Shown: positions 7,978 through 15,426 of the stretch, in pieces
Numbering within the stretch: the stretch's first letter is position 1
How the letters are laid out: every line of letters begins with the position of its first letter
Source: Sinosporangium siamense
GTDB taxonomy: Bacteria > Actinomycetota > Actinomycetes > Streptosporangiales > Streptosporangiaceae
DNA: 64,000 nt
Direction of reading: 5' to 3'
Assembly: GCF_016863435.1 (NCBI RefSeq)
Contig: NZ_BOOW01000006.1
Location: 558,001-622,000, forward strand
Notes under the pieces: generated by a model
The model's input: the letters and a program-made list of their open reading frames with translations, nothing else
The model's database searches: none
Told to the model about the DNA's origin: nothing
Translations under genes and position numbers: made by a program

Positions 7978-9951
7978 TCAGGTGCCCCCGGAGCAGGCGA
8001 TGGACTCGGAGAGGGGCATGTGTGGATGTGGAACGCTGATCCCGAAGCCGGCCGAGTGGGCGCAGGGGGCGAGCTCCGGCACCGCCGGCCGGGCGTGGTC
8101 GATGGAGAAGTCCTCGCCGCAGCCCAGCTCACGGGCGTAGGCACGCAGCAGCTCGTCGTGGAAGGTGAAACGATCCAAGCACGTCTCACGGATCAGATGC
8201 CCGTTCAAGAGCGGATTCAGGTGCTGCCGGGCGACGTTCGGCCGGTGTCCCGCCATGGTCGCCAGGGTCGGCAGGTCCACGTCCGGTCCGCCGAGGAGTG
8301 CCATCAGCCGGAATACGCGCGCCGACTCCTCGGGGAGCCCCCGGTAGGACCACGAATAGAGCACCCTCAACGAGGACAGCTCATCGCCGTCCGCGTCCAC
8401 GCCGTCGAGCAGATCCTCCCGGCGCACGAGGGAGGCGAGCCTTTCCGCCCCTCGCGCATGCGAGCGGGAGATGACGTGCTCGGCCGCCGTGCGCAGCGCC
8501 ACCGGCAGCCGGCAGCTTGTGTCCGTGAGCTCCTGGAGATCGCCGTGCCCCCGGGTCTCGGTGCCCCTGCCGATGAAGCGACGGAGCAGCTCGACCGCGT
8601 CGTCGTCCGACATGGCGCCGAGCGTCATGCGTCGTGCCCCGTCGCGGGTGGTCAGCCCGGAGAGCCGGTTGCGGCTCGTGACGATCACCAGGCAGGAGGG
8701 GCTTCCCGGCAGCAGCGGCCGCACCTGGTGGGCGGACTTGGCGTTGTCCAGGACGATGAGCAGGCGCTGGCCCGCCACCATGCTCCGATAGAGCGCCGCC
8801 TGCCGTTCCAGGTCGGCGTAGGGCATGGGATGCGTCTGCACCAGGCCGTAGAGGAGGTGCCCGATCCCCTCCAGCGCGGTCATCGGCTGGGAGTCGGCCG
8901 AGAAGCCGTTGAGGTCCAGATGGAGCTGGCCGTCGGTGAAACGGTCGGCGAGTTCGTGTGCGAGCCGCAGCGCCAGCGCCGACTTCCCGACCCCGGGGGC
9001 CCCGTTGACGAGGATCAGCCCGGCTTCGCCCGAGGCCTCGGCCTCCCTGACGAAGGTGTGTAACCCCTCCATCTCGCGCCGGCGGCCGGTGAAACCCGGC
9101 ACGTCGCGGGGGAGCTGGGCGGGGGCCGTCCACGAGGGGCCGGCGACGGCGGGCTCGTGCTGGGGCCCGGTGGAGTAAAGGGTGAGTTCAGGGGCGCCGC
9201 TGAGGATCTGGGTGTGACATCGCTGCAGCTCGTCCTGAGGCTCGATGCCGAGTTCGCTGATCAGGCGTTGCCGGGCGTCCCTGTATTCCGCGAGCGCGTC
9301 GGCCTGACGGCCGGAGCGGTAGTAGGCGACCATCAGCAGGTGCCGGAACCGCTCCCGCAGCGGGAATTCGAGCGCCAGCGGTGATATGTCGCGGATGACG
9401 TCGGCGGGCCGGCCAAGGTCGAGCAGGAGTTTGGCACGGTCCTCACAGGCCGAGAGCCGGAGCTCGTTCAGCCGGGTGCGCTCGTTGTCGGCGAACGGGC
9501 CGACGGTCCCGCCGAAGGCGGTGCCCTGCCAGAACGCCAGCGCCGCGTCGAACGCCGTCACGGCCTGGGTGGGGGAGCCGACCTTCTGCAGACGTCTGGC
9601 GTCGGCCAGATGCTCCTCGAAGAGGTAGGCGTCGACCTGTCGAGGGTCGAGCTGGAGCAGGTAGCCGGACCGGTCACCGACAAGGAGTTCGGAGGGTGCC
9701 CTGTTGGTGCGCTTGGGCTCGAAGCTCCGCCTGAGTCGCGCGACATAGGTGTAGATGCTGCTCTCCACAGTGGCGGGGCGAGTCGCCCCCCAAACCGCAG
9801 ATATCAGCTCATCTCTGCTGACTACCTTGTTGACATTGGCTGCCAAAGCGGCGAACAGTGCACGCTGCTGCGGTGGGCCCAGGTTGAGGAGCTCACGCTG
9901 CTTTGAGGCACTGACCTGGCCAAGCAGTCTGACATGTATTGCTTCGTTCAC
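7978..9951 (-). CDS. SARP-family regulator with BTAD and NB-ARC domains (AfsR-like)
   Basis: A 657-residue regulator. The N-terminal winged-helix OmpR-type DNA-binding domain (about 5-100) is followed by a bacterial transcriptional activation domain (about 105-250, with YRSGRQADALAEYRDAR). An NB-ARC ATPase follows, with Walker A VNGAPGVGKSAL and Walker B LLIVLDNAKSA. The protein ends after the winged-helix part of the NB-ARC region and lacks the C-terminal TPR repeats of full-length AfsR. GTG at 9951 is chosen because it directly precedes the HVRLLGQV strand of the domain; upstream residues to 10095 look non-coding. It faces the ketosynthase operon across a shared promoter region, so it probably activates that operon. 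Confidence 0.88.
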   Translation of the reverse strand: MNEAIHVRLLGQVSASKQRELLNLGPPQQRALFAALAANVNKVVSRDELISAVWGATRPATVESSIYTYVARLRRSFEPKRTNRAPSELLVGDRSGYLLQLDPRQVDAYLFEEHLADARRLQKVGSPTQAVTAFDAALAFWQGTAFGGTVGPFADNERTRLNELRLSACEDRAKLLLDLGRPADVIRDISPLALEFPLRERFRHLLMVAYYRSGRQADALAEYRDARQRLISELGIEPQDELQRCHTQILSGAPELTLYSTGPQHEPAVAGPSWTAPAQLPRDVPGFTGRRREMEGLHTFVREAEASGEAGLILVNGAPGVGKSALALRLAHELADRFTDGQLHLDLNGFSADSQPMTALEGIGHLLYGLVQTHPMPYADLERQAALYRSMVAGQRLLIVLDNAKSAHQVRPLLPGSPSCLVIVTSRNRLSGLTTRDGARRMTLGAMSDDDAVELLRRFIGRGTETRGHGDLQELTDTSCRLPVALRTAAEHVISRSHARGAERLASLVRREDLLDGVDADGDELSSLRVLYSWSYRGLPEESARVFRLMALLGGPDVDLPTLATMAGHRPNVARQHLNPLLNGHLIRETCLDRFTFHDELLRAYARELGCGEDFSIDHARPAVPELAPCAHSAGFGISVPHPHMPLSESIACSGGT

Positions 9952-10365
9952 GGATGCGGCCCCCGGTTCAAACTCCACCGACCTACGGGCACCCCAATTG
10001 CCCTGGTCAGCTGCGTTTCCCGCACATCGGTATAAACAGACTAACAGGAAGATGGCCTGACAGGCGGCGAAAACCTTCGGGTATCCGGCACTCACCCCAG
10101 ATGTGGCCGGTCAGGGCGGTGCCGTCGGGTCATAATGAGCCCGCGCCGGCCCCCCGGCCGTGTGCTTTGCCGAGCGGCCCCGCCGGCGCTGTCTCGCTGG
10201 CGGGACACCTTCCCGCGCGTGCGGATATGGAATGGGTCATCGTGAAACAATGACCTGATTCTTTGCCGGAATATCGAAAACAAGGCCCGGATGGTGACGG
10301 ATCACCGCACTCTCGGCTACTGTCTATTCCGATCGATCGAATTCCCTTTCCTCGCTGAGGCGCTC
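9952..10365. promoter_or_regulatory. Divergent promoter region, SARP gene / ketosynthase operon
   Basis: A 414-bp gap between the divergent SARP regulator and the ketosynthase gene. SARPs usually bind short direct repeats next to the -35 element of their targets. I see AT-richer DNA at 10240-10350, where such sites would be expected, but I could not pick out a convincing repeat pair by eye. Confidence 0.45.
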
Positions 10366-11655
10366 ATGTCAAATAGAGATATTTCGCAAGGCGGGCAGTT
10401 GAATCGGGTGGTCGTCACCGGTTTCGGAGTGATATCCCCGCTGGGCCTCGACTGGTCCGACACGTGGTCGGGACTCGTGCAGGGAAGAAGCGGCGTCGGT
10501 GTCATTTCCGATTTCGATGTCACCGGAATCCCCGTGCAAATCGGCGGGCAAATCAAGGGGTTCGATCCGTCTGCCGTCCTTCCCGCCGCCCTGGTCCGCC
10601 GCACCGGCCGCACCACTCATCTCGCCCTGGCCGCCGCCGTTGCCGCGCTCCACGACGCGAAGCTGGAGATCGAGCCGGACGCCGCCGCCCGCGTGGGAGT
10701 GATCGTGGGGTCGGCCTATCCGCCGCTGCGCGCGGTCATCGACGCGCACGCGGCCTTCGAGCGGCGCGGCTTCATGGGGATCAGCCCCTATGCCTTCACC
10801 GCGGCCGGCGTCGTCGGACCGGCGGCGGAGGTGGCGCTCCACCTGGGGGCGCGCGGACCTTCCGCGTCGTTGTCGACCGCGTGCGCCACGGGGGCGACCT
10901 GCGTCGGCGAGGCCATGGAGCTGATCAGGTCGGGCAGGGCCGACGTGGTCCTGGCGGGCGGCGCCGACGACACGCTCACCGCCTTCGAGCTGGCCATAGC
11001 GGCCCGGGCGAAAGCGCTGTCACGGCGCACCGGCGATCCGGAACGTGCCAGCCGGCCCTTCGACAGGCAGCGGGACGGCTTTGTGATGAGCGCCGGCGCG
11101 GGGATCCTCGTGCTGGAGAGCGCCGGGCACGCCGAGCGGCGTGGCGCCCGAATCTATGGTGAGTTGGCCGGATATGGGGCCACGACAGATGCGTATAACC
11201 TCACCGTGCCAGACCCGGCCGGCGTGGCCGTCGAGCGGGCTCTGAGGACGGCGCTCACCGAGGCGTCGGCCGCCCCCGAGGAGGTCGGCTACGTCAACGC
11301 CCACGGCACCGGAACCCCGCTCAACGACACCGCCGAGATCAAGGTGATCCGGCGGGTGTTCGGCGAGCACGCGACAACGGTTCCCGTGAGCTCCACGAAA
11401 AGCATGACGGGGCACATGCTCGGCGCCGCGGGGGCCATTGAGGCGGCCGTCGCATTGGAGGTGCTCCGTTCGGGGATCACCCCGCCGACCGTCAATTGCG
11501 ACGACCCGGAGGATCCGGCGATGAACTTCGTCGCGCACAAGGCACAACATCACCAGGTCGACGTCGCCGTCAGCAACTCCTTCGGGTTCGGCGGGCACAA
11601 TGCCGTGCTGGTGGCCAGGCGATGGACCGGTGGAGGAGACGGACCGGTGCGATGA
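10366..11655 (+). CDS. Beta-ketoacyl-ACP synthase (FabF/KAS II-like, discrete)
   Basis: A 429-residue ketosynthase that would perform decarboxylative Claisen condensation on ACP-bound chains. It has the full Cys-His-His triad: Cys173 in STACATGA, one His in NAHGTGTPLND and one in SFGFGGHN. The SSTKSMTGHMLGAAGAIE block is intact, so it is an elongating enzyme rather than a chain-length factor. No partner CLF, ketoreductase or dehydratase is adjacent. Start ATG 10366 has GAGG 6-9 nt upstream; a start at 10291 would add 25 unmatched residues. It heads the run KS-ACP-AMP-ligase-ammonia-lyase-PPTase and probably acts with that ACP. Confidence 0.9.
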   Translation: MSNRDISQGGQLNRVVVTGFGVISPLGLDWSDTWSGLVQGRSGVGVISDFDVTGIPVQIGGQIKGFDPSAVLPAALVRRTGRTTHLALAAAVAALHDAKLEIEPDAAARVGVIVGSAYPPLRAVIDAHAAFERRGFMGISPYAFTAAGVVGPAAEVALHLGARGPSASLSTACATGATCVGEAMELIRSGRADVVLAGGADDTLTAFELAIAARAKALSRRTGDPERASRPFDRQRDGFVMSAGAGILVLESAGHAERRGARIYGELAGYGATTDAYNLTVPDPAGVAVERALRTALTEASAAPEEVGYVNAHGTGTPLNDTAEIKVIRRVFGEHATTVPVSSTKSMTGHMLGAAGAIEAAVALEVLRSGITPPTVNCDDPEDPAMNFVAHKAQHHQVDVAVSNSFGFGGHNAVLVARRWTGGGDGPVR

Positions 11656-11743
11656 CGACGGGGATCGGGGGCCCACGGGCTCGCCCGGTCGCCGGAGGCG
11701 ACCGGAGCGGTCCATGTGGAGAAAAGGATCTGGAGGACATGCC

Positions 11744-12004
11744 ATGCATATTGCCGACGATGAAAAAGAACTGCTTTCGCGGATTGCCGCGATCGTGGAG
11801 AAGGTCAGCGGCTTGACGGCGGCCGAGGTCCTTCCGGACAAGTCGTTCAGCGGGGATCTCGCACTTGATTCACTGTCGATCGTGGAAATCGCTTTCTCCG
11901 TCCAGGAGGAGGTCGGCGTGGAGATACCAGAAGAGGACCTCGCCCGTCTCATCACCGTCGGGGACCTCCTTGACTTCGTCCGGAAGCACGCGGAAGAGAG
12001 TTGA
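11744..12004 (+). CDS. Acyl carrier protein
   Basis: An 86-residue acidic carrier protein. The phosphopantetheine attachment serine is Ser43 in the motif GDLALDSLSIVEI, with helix III around VEIPEEDLARLITVGDLLDFV. ATG 11744 follows GGAGGA with 6-nt spacing. It lies 88 bp after the ketosynthase and 40 bp before the AMP-ligase. The likely route is that the PPTase at 14708 activates it, the AMP-ligase loads it with an aryl acid, and the ketosynthase extends it. The family is clear; the cargo is inferred. Confidence 0.92.
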   Translation: MHIADDEKELLSRIAAIVEKVSGLTAAEVLPDKSFSGDLALDSLSIVEIAFSVQEEVGVEIPEEDLARLITVGDLLDFVRKHAEES

Positions 12005-12044
12005 CCGCCGCCGAAATCCCCGGTGCCGCGCCCAGGGGTGAACA

Positions 12045-13193
12045 GTGACCTATAGCGAATTGACACCGGCCGAATTATTCGAGGAGGGCGCGGCCGGGCC
12101 GGGCATCAACGAGCGGTCCTGGCTCGTCCGATGGGATCTGCTCGGCGGTGACGCCGAGCAGATCGTCTACGAGTCGCTCCCGGCCGTCGTGGACTTCCAC
12201 ACGTCGGGCACCACCGGGCCGAGCCAGTGCTGGCGGCGCACCCGGGACCAGCTGTGGGCGGAGGCGGGTCTGCTGGCCGATCTGGTACGGCAAGGCCGGC
12301 CGGAGGCGATCGTCTCGTTCGCGCCACCCCGGCACCTCTACGGAGCGCTTACCACTCTCCTGCTGCCCGTCCGGCTTGGCATACCCGTCTGGTATCGCCC
12401 GCAGTACTTCGGCGAGATGCCGAAGACGGGCCACTCCCGGCTGGTGATCGTGGCGGTCCCGTGGACCTTCTCCATCCTGCGCAGGCACGCCTCCTGGGTG
12501 TCTGAGGCCCGGCACCTCACCGTTCTGCACAGCACCGCGACGCTGCCCGCGATCGCCGGGACCTTTCTCAGCGAGACGCGCGGAGGCGCCGGCACAAAGA
12601 GCGGCGCGGGGGAGGACAGGGTGCGCCTGGTCGAGGTGTTCGGCTCGACCGAGGCGGGCGGCATCGCCACCCGCGACTGGACTCCGGGCGATGTCCTGTG
12701 GCGCCTCCTCGACGACGTCGAGTTCGCCGAGCCTCCCGCCAGAGCAGGAGAGGAAACGCCGTTGGTGATACGAAGTCCCAGGCTCGCCTTCCGCCCGGGG
12801 GAGGAGCCTGCCGGGGTGTGGCAGACCGACGACTTCGTCGAGGTCGCCGGCGAGCGGAGCTTTCGCTTCGCCGGCCGGCGAAGCCGCCTGGTCAAGATCA
12901 ACGGTCGCCGGGTCAACCTGGACGACCTCGAACACTCCGCGCGAGCCGTACTCCGCTGCGCCGATCTGGCGTTCCTCCCCGTCGAGGACGCGATGAGCGG
13001 TGAGCACCTCGACCTGCTCGTGGCCTCCGAGCCCGGCACGTCGCTCTCCGAGGCCGCCGTGCGTTCATCACTCGGGCAGATCTCCGTCCGCCCGCGGCAA
13101 GTGCACCTGGTCGACCGCATCGACCGTACCGATACAGGAAAACTCCGGCGCGTACAGCGACCGCTCATCTCCGCTGAAGGGGGAGAAACGTGA
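12045..13193 (+). CDS. Compact AMP-dependent acyl ligase (acyl-ACP/CoA synthetase family)
   Basis: An adenylate-forming enzyme that would activate a carboxylic acid and pass it to the adjacent ACP. The phosphate-binding loop is FHTSGTTGPS at residues 51-60, followed by EVFGSTEAGGIATRDW (adenine site), WQTDDFVEV and the hinge RRSRLVKINGRRVN. The C-terminal catalytic Lys lies in RTDTGKLRR. At 382 residues it is about 100 shorter than usual, because only some 50 residues precede the P-loop instead of about 150. GTG 12045 has AGGGG just upstream, so the short N-terminus seems genuine. The stop overlaps the next gene's start. p-Coumarate is the predicted substrate, from the neighbouring lyase. Confidence 0.82.
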   Translation: MTYSELTPAELFEEGAAGPGINERSWLVRWDLLGGDAEQIVYESLPAVVDFHTSGTTGPSQCWRRTRDQLWAEAGLLADLVRQGRPEAIVSFAPPRHLYGALTTLLLPVRLGIPVWYRPQYFGEMPKTGHSRLVIVAVPWTFSILRRHASWVSEARHLTVLHSTATLPAIAGTFLSETRGGAGTKSGAGEDRVRLVEVFGSTEAGGIATRDWTPGDVLWRLLDDVEFAEPPARAGEETPLVIRSPRLAFRPGEEPAGVWQTDDFVEVAGERSFRFAGRRSRLVKINGRRVNLDDLEHSARAVLRCADLAFLPVEDAMSGEHLDLLVASEPGTSLSEAAVRSSLGQISVRPRQVHLVDRIDRTDTGKLRRVQRPLISAEGGET

Positions 13194-14707
13194 CGGCCTT
13201 CGTGGAGAGACAACCGCTGCGGCGCCTCGCTGAGATCGTCCGCAGTTCGGGATGGCAGGCCACTCTCGATCCCTGCGACTTCGAGGCGGCGGCGCGCATG
13301 GAGGCGAGCGCCTCGGTGCTGGCGAAGAAGCTGGCCGCCCAGGACGCCGTCTACGGTGTGACGCGCGGTTTCGGCCCCCTGGTCGCCTATGACGCCGCCG
13401 ACTCCGCGGCCGAACAGGGCGCCGGACTGATCGCCCACCTGGCGTCGGGGCAGGGGCGCCCGCTCCCTCCCGACGAGGCCCGGCTGATCTTCTGGCTGCG
13501 GCTGAGCAGCATGCTCAAGGGATATTCCGCGGTCTCCCCCACCTTCTGGCAGGCCCTCGCCGACCGCTGGAACGCCGGCTTCACCCCGGCGATCCCGCAA
13601 CACGGCACCGTCAGCGCGAGCGGCGACCTCCAACCGCTGGCGCACGCCGCCCTCGCCATCGCGGGCACGGGAGAGGCGTGGGCGCGCGGCGACGACGGCG
13701 AGTGGACGGTCCGCCCCGCGGCGCAGGTGCTGTCGTCGATGGGGCTCGCGCCGATCGAATGGTCGGCGCGAGAGGCGCTGGCGTTCGTCAACGGCACAAG
13801 CGTCAGCCTGGCGAAGACCATCGTCAACCACCAGTCGGTCATGCGGCTCGTGCGGGCCGTGGGAGTGCTCACCGCGCGCATCGCCGAGCTCCTCGGCTCC
13901 AACTCCGAGGCATATCACGAGGGCATCGGGCGTGCGCGGGGGCAGCAGGGCCAGCTCACCGTGGCCGCGTGGATCAGGGCCGGCCTCCCAGAGCACATGG
14001 AGCGCGATCCGCGCCGGCCGCTGCAGGAGCCCTACAGCCTGCGCTGCGCCCCCCAGGTGCTGGGCGCGGTGCTCGACCAGCTCCTGGCGGCCGAGGAGAT
14101 CCTCGTCCGCGAGGCGAACGGCTGCACCGACAACCCGATCTGCTACGAGGGCGAGCTCCTGCACGGCGGCAACTTCCACGCCATGCCGGTCGGCCTGTGC
14201 TCCGACCAGGTCGGGCTGTGCCTGCAGCAGGTCGCCTACCTCGCCGAACGCCAGCTCGCCCTGCTCTGCGACCCGTCATCCAACAGCGGCCTGCCGCCGA
14301 TGCTCACCCCCCGCCCGGGGGCGGGCAGCGGGCTCGCCGGCGTGCAGCTCAGCGCCACCTCGTTCGTCTCCCGGATCAGGCAGCTGGTCTACCCGGCCTC
14401 GCTGACCGCGCTGCCCACCAACGGCGGCAACCAGGACCACGTGCCCATGGCGCTCAACGGCGCCAACTCCGTCGCCGAGGCGCTGGAGCTGGCCTGGCTG
14501 GTCGTGGGCTCCCTCGGCGTGGCCGTCTCGCAGTGGGCCGCGTTGTCGAAGGCGACGCCGGCGGACGACTCCGTCTGGGCGAGGCTGGCCGAGCTCTCCC
14601 CGCCGCTGGAGCGCGACCGCCCGCTCGCCGCGGAGGTGCGGGCCTGCCGGGACCTCATCTCCCAGCACGCGGCGGAGCTGCTCGGCGCGGACGAGGACTG
14701 GAACTGA
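13190..14707 (+). CDS. Tyrosine ammonia-lyase-like MIO enzyme
   Basis: A 505-residue aromatic amino acid lyase. The MIO prosthetic group forms from Ala143-Ser144-Gly145 in TVSASGDLQPLAH. The catalytic Tyr is Tyr55 in YGVTRGFG. The substrate-selectivity pair is His83-Leu84 in LIAHLASG, as in Rhodobacter TAL (HL) and unlike HutH (SH) or PAL (FL), so L-tyrosine to p-coumarate is the likely reaction. The C-terminal PPLERDRPLAAEV also resembles that enzyme. Aminomutase activity cannot be excluded. The GTG start overlaps the AMP-ligase stop (GTGA), which indicates translational coupling and a shared pathway. It is unlike the hutH gene at 40511. Confidence 0.85.
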   Translation: MTAFVERQPLRRLAEIVRSSGWQATLDPCDFEAAARMEASASVLAKKLAAQDAVYGVTRGFGPLVAYDAADSAAEQGAGLIAHLASGQGRPLPPDEARLIFWLRLSSMLKGYSAVSPTFWQALADRWNAGFTPAIPQHGTVSASGDLQPLAHAALAIAGTGEAWARGDDGEWTVRPAAQVLSSMGLAPIEWSAREALAFVNGTSVSLAKTIVNHQSVMRLVRAVGVLTARIAELLGSNSEAYHEGIGRARGQQGQLTVAAWIRAGLPEHMERDPRRPLQEPYSLRCAPQVLGAVLDQLLAAEEILVREANGCTDNPICYEGELLHGGNFHAMPVGLCSDQVGLCLQQVAYLAERQLALLCDPSSNSGLPPMLTPRPGAGSGLAGVQLSATSFVSRIRQLVYPASLTALPTNGGNQDHVPMALNGANSVAEALELAWLVVGSLGVAVSQWAALSKATPADDSVWARLAELSPPLERDRPLAAEVRACRDLISQHAAELLGADEDWN

Positions 14708-15394
14708 ATGATCAGGCATTTGCTGCCCGCCGGGGTGGAGGTCGAGGAGGTGGCCGGTCGCGAGCTGGACGTGGAGCTCTTCCCCGTGGAGGAGGCAGTC
14801 GTCGTCCAGGGCGGGATCCGGCGACGCGAGTTCACCACCACACGGAGTTGCGCGCGTACGGCTCTCGCCCGGCTCGGGGTGCCCCCTTCGCCCATCGTGC
14901 CAGGGGAGGGCGGGGCGCCGCAGTGGCCTGACGGTGTGGTGGGCAGCATCACGCACTGCGCGGGATACCGCGCGGTGGCCGTCGCCCGGGCCGCGGACGT
15001 GGCCGCGATCGGACTCGACGTCGTGCCGGGCGGCGACATGCCCACGCACATGCTGGAGGCGATCGCTCTCCCGAGGGAGCAGGTCCACGTCTCCCGGCTC
15101 GCCGAGGCCAGGCCCGAGATCGGCTGGGGCAAACTCCTGTTCAGCGCCAAGGAGTCGGTCTACAAGGCGTGTTACCCGCTGAACCGCCGGCGTATGGGAT
15201 ATCGGGATGTGGCGATCGTGCCCGACCTCCACAGCGGCGCGTTCACCGCGCGGCTGACGGTGCCGGGACCGGTCGTCGGCGGGCGGCAGGTCACCGGTTT
15301 CGCGGGGCGGTGGTCGGTGACCGGGGGACTGGTGATGACCGCGGTGGCGCAGCCCCTGTTCCAGACGGACGAGGCCTCCTCGCCAAGGGCCTGA
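14708..15394 (+). CDS. 4'-phosphopantetheinyl transferase (EntD/Sfp superfamily)
   Basis: A 228-residue PPTase that transfers phosphopantetheine from CoA to the carrier-protein serine. It has the CoA-binding RRREFTTTRSCARTAL, the GSITHCAGYRAVAVAR block, the Mg-binding IGLDV and the signature WGKLLFSAKESVYKACYPL. The order and length match the EntD-like type. ATG 14708 directly follows the lyase stop. Because it sits within the operon, it most likely activates the ACP at 11744 and any other carrier domains of the cluster. Confidence 0.93.
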   Translation: MIRHLLPAGVEVEEVAGRELDVELFPVEEAVVVQGGIRRREFTTTRSCARTALARLGVPPSPIVPGEGGAPQWPDGVVGSITHCAGYRAVAVARAADVAAIGLDVVPGGDMPTHMLEAIALPREQVHVSRLAEARPEIGWGKLLFSAKESVYKACYPLNRRRMGYRDVAIVPDLHSGAFTARLTVPGPVVGGRQVTGFAGRWSVTGGLVMTAVAQPLFQTDEASSPRA

Positions 15395-15426
15395 AGAGCA
15401 TTTTTGTTGTAGAGGAAGTAGGATCA

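Noticed and set aside
13190-14707. Calling this a second histidine ammonia-lyase
   Set aside because: The selectivity pair is His-Leu, not Ser-His, and the context is a biosynthetic operon, so a TAL-like assignment is better.
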